Of a DNA stretch of 32,620 nucleotides, positions 30,546-32,620 are shown piece after piece. The stretch is from NCBI GenBank assembly GCA_947496215.1, contig CANMCF010000030.1, positions 1 to 32,620 of the forward strand. Direction: 5' to 3'. The first letter of the stretch is position 1, and each line of letters begins with the position of its first letter. The notes beneath the pieces are model-generated. The model worked only from the letters and a program-made list of their open reading frames with translations, was not told where the DNA came from and did no database searches. Origin of the DNA: an uncultured Bizionia sp. GTDB taxonomy: Bacteria; Bacteroidota; Bacteroidia; Flavobacteriales; Flavobacteriaceae. Both the position numbers and the translations under genes were made by a program.

Positions 30546-30836
30546 TCATTTCAAGAATTTTAAAAATTCAATTCCTCCAACTTTGTTTCCTTTTAAAACG
30601 TCAAGAATAATTGTCCCATTTGTTTTATCCTCAAGCATTATATTTTCTTTGAATTGCCATTCAGAATTGGGTTTATTAGGGAGTTCTTGATTTGTGAAAT
30701 AGATGTATGCTCTACTTTCTTTTTTCATTTTGGTACACTGCGTTAATGCCAAAGCTATTTCTGGTCTATCAGGTATTTGTTCTTTAGCAATTTTAACAAT
30801 CCATTCTGGATTATATGCCTCCCACTTTTCTTTCAT
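30546..30836 (-). CDS. Small cytoplasmic protein of unknown function
   Basis: 96 residues, without signal peptide or membrane segment. It starts MKEKWEAYNPEWIVKIAKEQ, has an even mix of charged and hydrophobic residues, and ends in GNKVGGIEFLKFLK. No family recognised. Support for it being real: a coherent soluble composition, the same strand as all neighbours, and an upstream element with GGTATACATAT 20 bp before the ATG that is shared with the gene at 25911-26453. It is the first gene of the minus-strand series. Confidence 0.6.
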   Translation of the reverse strand: MKEKWEAYNPEWIVKIAKEQIPDRPEIALALTQCTKMKKESRAYIYFTNQELPNKPNSEWQFKENIMLEDKTNGTIILDVLKGNKVGGIEFLKFLK

Positions 30837-30849
30837 GAAATTGAAGATA

Positions 30850-30912
30850 ATCGATATATGTATACCAGTGTATATGTATCGGTTATATTTTAGATAAATA
30901 TTTAAGTTGTTT
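30850..30912 (-). promoter_or_regulatory. Shared upstream element with CTGGTATACATAT core, copy 3
   Basis: Minus strand AAACAACTTAAATATT...AAAATATAACCGATACATA...CTGGTATACATAT, similar to the segment at 26476-26535 over ~60 bp. Likely promoter of the gene at 30546-30836, with TACATATA as a degenerate -7 box. Confidence 0.5.
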
Positions 30913-31240
30913 GAGGTATGACATCAATTGTTTGCTTTAAGTGACCGAGCGGATAATCTAGTTGAAGAAAAGCAAGTCTGAATCGTATAGCGTAAAATTA
31001 TCAAGAATTAATATTGAATCCAGGACAGCTTGATAGTCTAATTTAAAAAAAACGATGTCTGGCTATATTAAAAGTTATAGATTGTTGACTGGATAAGAGA
31101 ATTTAGATGGTCACTTTTGTTCAAAACTGTTAACAAAAACGCTTACAATTAATACATAGTTTTACATATAATTAAAGACTTAAGCGCCTTTTTTCTTGTA
31201 ATTTAATTAAAACTCTTGTAAAAGGGGAATATAAAAGAGC
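30913..31240. other. Gene-free intergenic region
   Basis: No open frame worth calling. It separates the divergent minus-strand cassette series from the plus-strand leucine-rich-repeat gene. ATAGTTTTA occurs at 31156-31164, the same -7-like string as in the three phased promoters, but no pair of CTCAAT boxes lies upstream of it. No hairpin terminator or tRNA was seen. Confidence 0.4.
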
Positions 31241-31251
31241 TTGTCTTTTAA

Positions 31252-31259
31252 TATATTTG
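31252..31259 (+). promoter_or_regulatory. -7 promoter box of the leucine-rich-repeat gene
   Basis: TATATTTG is a perfect match to the Bacteroidota -7 consensus TAnnTTTG and lies 28 bp before the ATG at 31288. A matching -33 TTTG at the usual ~19 bp is not evident, so the upstream element is weak. Confidence 0.6.
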
Positions 31260-31287
31260 TTACTTGTGCTTTTAAAAACTACCAACA

Positions 31288-32469
31288 ATGAAATATTATT
31301 TATTGCATGTGTTTTGTTTCCTATTCCTTTCTTATGGATTTTCTCAAAATACATATGTTCCTGACGATAACTTTGAACAAAGATTAATAGATCTTGGATA
31401 CGATTCAGGCCCTTTGGATGATTATGTTCTGACAGCGAATATTAATACAGTTACGGCTTTTGTTGTACCTGACGGAAACGTGTCAGATTTTACTGGAATA
31501 GAGGATTTTATAGCTTTGGAACTATTCAATTGCTACAATAACGATATAACAAGTTTAGATCTTAGTCAAAATATAAATTTAGAACATTTACACGCTAGTT
31601 ACTGTTCTTCTTTATCATCTATCGATTTAGGTCAAAACATGGCTTTAAAGAGAATAGACATCTGGAATAGTGGATTAACAAGTTTGGATATATCACAAAA
31701 CATAGCATTAACTGATTTAAATGTTCCAAACAATAACCTGACAAGCTTAGATATAACACAAAATACAGCTCTAACAAGATTACATGTTAAAGGAAACCTG
31801 TTGAATACTATAAATGTAACACAAAACCCAAATTTAGATTATTTTAATTGTGAGAGTACAGGAATAACAAGTATAGATGTAACAGATGTAACCAGTTTGC
31901 GATATTTCGTTTTTTCAAATAATAATATCACAACAATAGATTTAAGCCAAAATGCAAATTTAGAGATTGTTTATTGTAAAAATACAGACTTAATAACCAT
32001 TGACTTAAGTAATAATACGCTTTTAAAAAGATTAACAGCTGGTAGTACAGGTTTCGTTTGTTTAAATCTTGACAATGGTGCAACATGGAGATTGCAAACA
32101 CTTCAACTTAATGCAGACGACATTGTTTGTATTCGAGTTAGCAATATTGACCAAGTAAGCTCATATTGGTCACCTAGCGAATTATCTTATTACAGTGAAA
32201 GTTGTGATTGTGTTGAAGTAGTGCTATCAGTTGACGAGTTCTTTGACGAATCCATTTCAGTATACCCGAATCCTACATTTGGAGAAATAGCCATAGACTT
32301 GGAACAAAACATACAACTTAAAAATATTGAAATATATAATATGCATGGTGAACTTGTAAAAGCATTTATTACTGAAAAAATTAAAATTGAAGACCTGTCT
32401 ACAGGAATATATCTAATGAAGATAAGCACTGATAAAGGGGCGTTTATGAAAAAAATTATTAAAAAGTAA
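31288..32469 (+). CDS. T9SS-exported leucine-rich-repeat surface protein
   Basis: 393 residues. Signal peptide MKYYLLHVFCFLFLSYGFSQ. An N-terminal cap begins TYVPDDNFEQRLIDLGYDSG, common to flavobacterial LRR proteins. From ~residue 85 to 255 run eight near-perfect repeats of the form TSLDLSQNxxLxxLxxxxNxL, seven of 21 residues and the first of 22, preceded by one degenerate repeat (TGIEDFIALELFNCYNN). A capped region with cysteines (VCLNL, IVCI, ESCDC) follows. The last ~70 residues are a type A T9SS sorting domain (VYPNPTFGEIAIDL, KNIEIYNMHGELV, LSTGIYLMKIST, KKIIKK). The protein is therefore secreted across the outer membrane and attached to or released from the surface, and probably mediates adhesion or binding. 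Single gene with its own promoter. Confidence 0.93.
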   Translation: MKYYLLHVFCFLFLSYGFSQNTYVPDDNFEQRLIDLGYDSGPLDDYVLTANINTVTAFVVPDGNVSDFTGIEDFIALELFNCYNNDITSLDLSQNINLEHLHASYCSSLSSIDLGQNMALKRIDIWNSGLTSLDISQNIALTDLNVPNNNLTSLDITQNTALTRLHVKGNLLNTINVTQNPNLDYFNCESTGITSIDVTDVTSLRYFVFSNNNITTIDLSQNANLEIVYCKNTDLITIDLSNNTLLKRLTAGSTGFVCLNLDNGATWRLQTLQLNADDIVCIRVSNIDQVSSYWSPSELSYYSESCDCVEVVLSVDEFFDESISVYPNPTFGEIAIDLEQNIQLKNIEIYNMHGELVKAFITEKIKIEDLSTGIYLMKISTDKGAFMKKIIKK

Positions 32470-32574
32470 CCTATGTATTAAGTTGTATACGTAAGTTTTA
32501 AATTCATAAAACATAAATAAATGACTCTTTATGCATTTGAGTCGGGTCTGTAAATTAAACTCTGTCTGATGGTT

Positions 32575-32606
32575 CAATTCTATTGGGACTAGTCCCAATA
32601 GAATTG
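32575..32606. repeat. Perfect 32-bp palindrome
   Basis: CAATTCTATTGGGACT (32575-32590) is followed directly by its exact reverse complement (32591-32606). It lies ~105 bp beyond the leucine-rich-repeat gene. No T-run follows on either side within the window, so it is not a standard intrinsic terminator, although a stem with GGGA/TCCC near the tip could still pause or protect RNA. Other possibilities are a dimer-binding site or an insertion/recombination site. Confidence 0.75.
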
Positions 32607-32620
32607 GTTGCTAAATCCAG

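Noticed and set aside
31156-31164. Fourth copy of the phased promoter before the leucine-rich-repeat gene
   Set aside because: ATAGTTTTA is present, but no CTCAAT pair with 21-bp spacing lies upstream, and a better -7 box is at 31252-31259.
32540-32572. Possible insertion-sequence end (GGGTCTGTAAATTAAAC)
   Set aside because: It looks like a terminal-repeat type seen at flavobacterial insertion sequences, but no transposase or partner repeat is in the window, so it is not annotated.

Overview
The window looks like chromosome from a marine-type Flavobacteriaceae (Bacteroidota). The evidence is low-GC, AT-rich spacers; almost no Shine-Dalgarno sequences; -7 boxes close to the Bacteroidota TAnnTTTG consensus; a type IX secretion (T9SS) type A sorting domain; SusC/RagA-type plug domains; and family-restricted genes (a CAL67264-type small membrane protein next to ettA, a DUF6452/DUF6048 pair, DUF6090). 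I saw no rRNA, tRNA, CRISPR, integrase or intact transposase.

Layout. 1-1830: end of a large cysteine-containing secreted protein, then a small exported protein and a small membrane protein, closed by a hairpin terminator (possible toxin/accessory set). 1844-9187: three large exported proteins in tandem, built from shuffled modules (carboxypeptidase-regulatory-like beta domain, SusC-type plug without a barrel, VIT, von Willebrand A, TPR-like repeats, C-terminal DUF2135). Each has a promoter of identical geometry: two CTCAaT-type boxes exactly 21 bp apart, then exactly 27 bp, then ATAGTTTTA. A decayed fourth DUF2135 piece lies at 9766-9849. This co-regulated surface module is the most interesting part of the window.

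9267-16900: mostly housekeeping genes. These are a DoxX membrane protein, two related exported proteins tightly coupled to a methylcrotonyl-CoA-carboxylase-type carboxyltransferase, an FMN reductase, a pirin, a CAL67264-type membrane protein and EttA. A 58-residue membrane protein gene (16905-17081, minus) converges on ettA.

17373-22498: an apparent four-gene envelope-modification operon with two tandem CptA/EptC-like phosphoethanolamine transferases, a membrane-anchored GDPD/menorin-like protein and a membrane acyltransferase. It meets the DUF6452-DUF6048 pair at a perfect 28-bp palindrome holding both stop codons.

24116-25717: a metallo-beta-lactamase-fold lipoprotein apparently split at an A8 tract, and a Crp/Fnr regulator. 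25720-30910: one-way (all minus) series of small unrelated genes (MORN-like exported protein, DUF3144, SUFU, lipoprotein, broken DUF6090, SnoaL-like, exported VOC, unknown). Their spacers carry recurring repeats with inverted ends, which suggests a gene-cassette array without a visible integrase. 31288-32469: a T9SS-exported leucine-rich-repeat protein, followed by a perfect 32-bp palindrome.

No similarity search was possible. Family names rest on motif recognition by eye.
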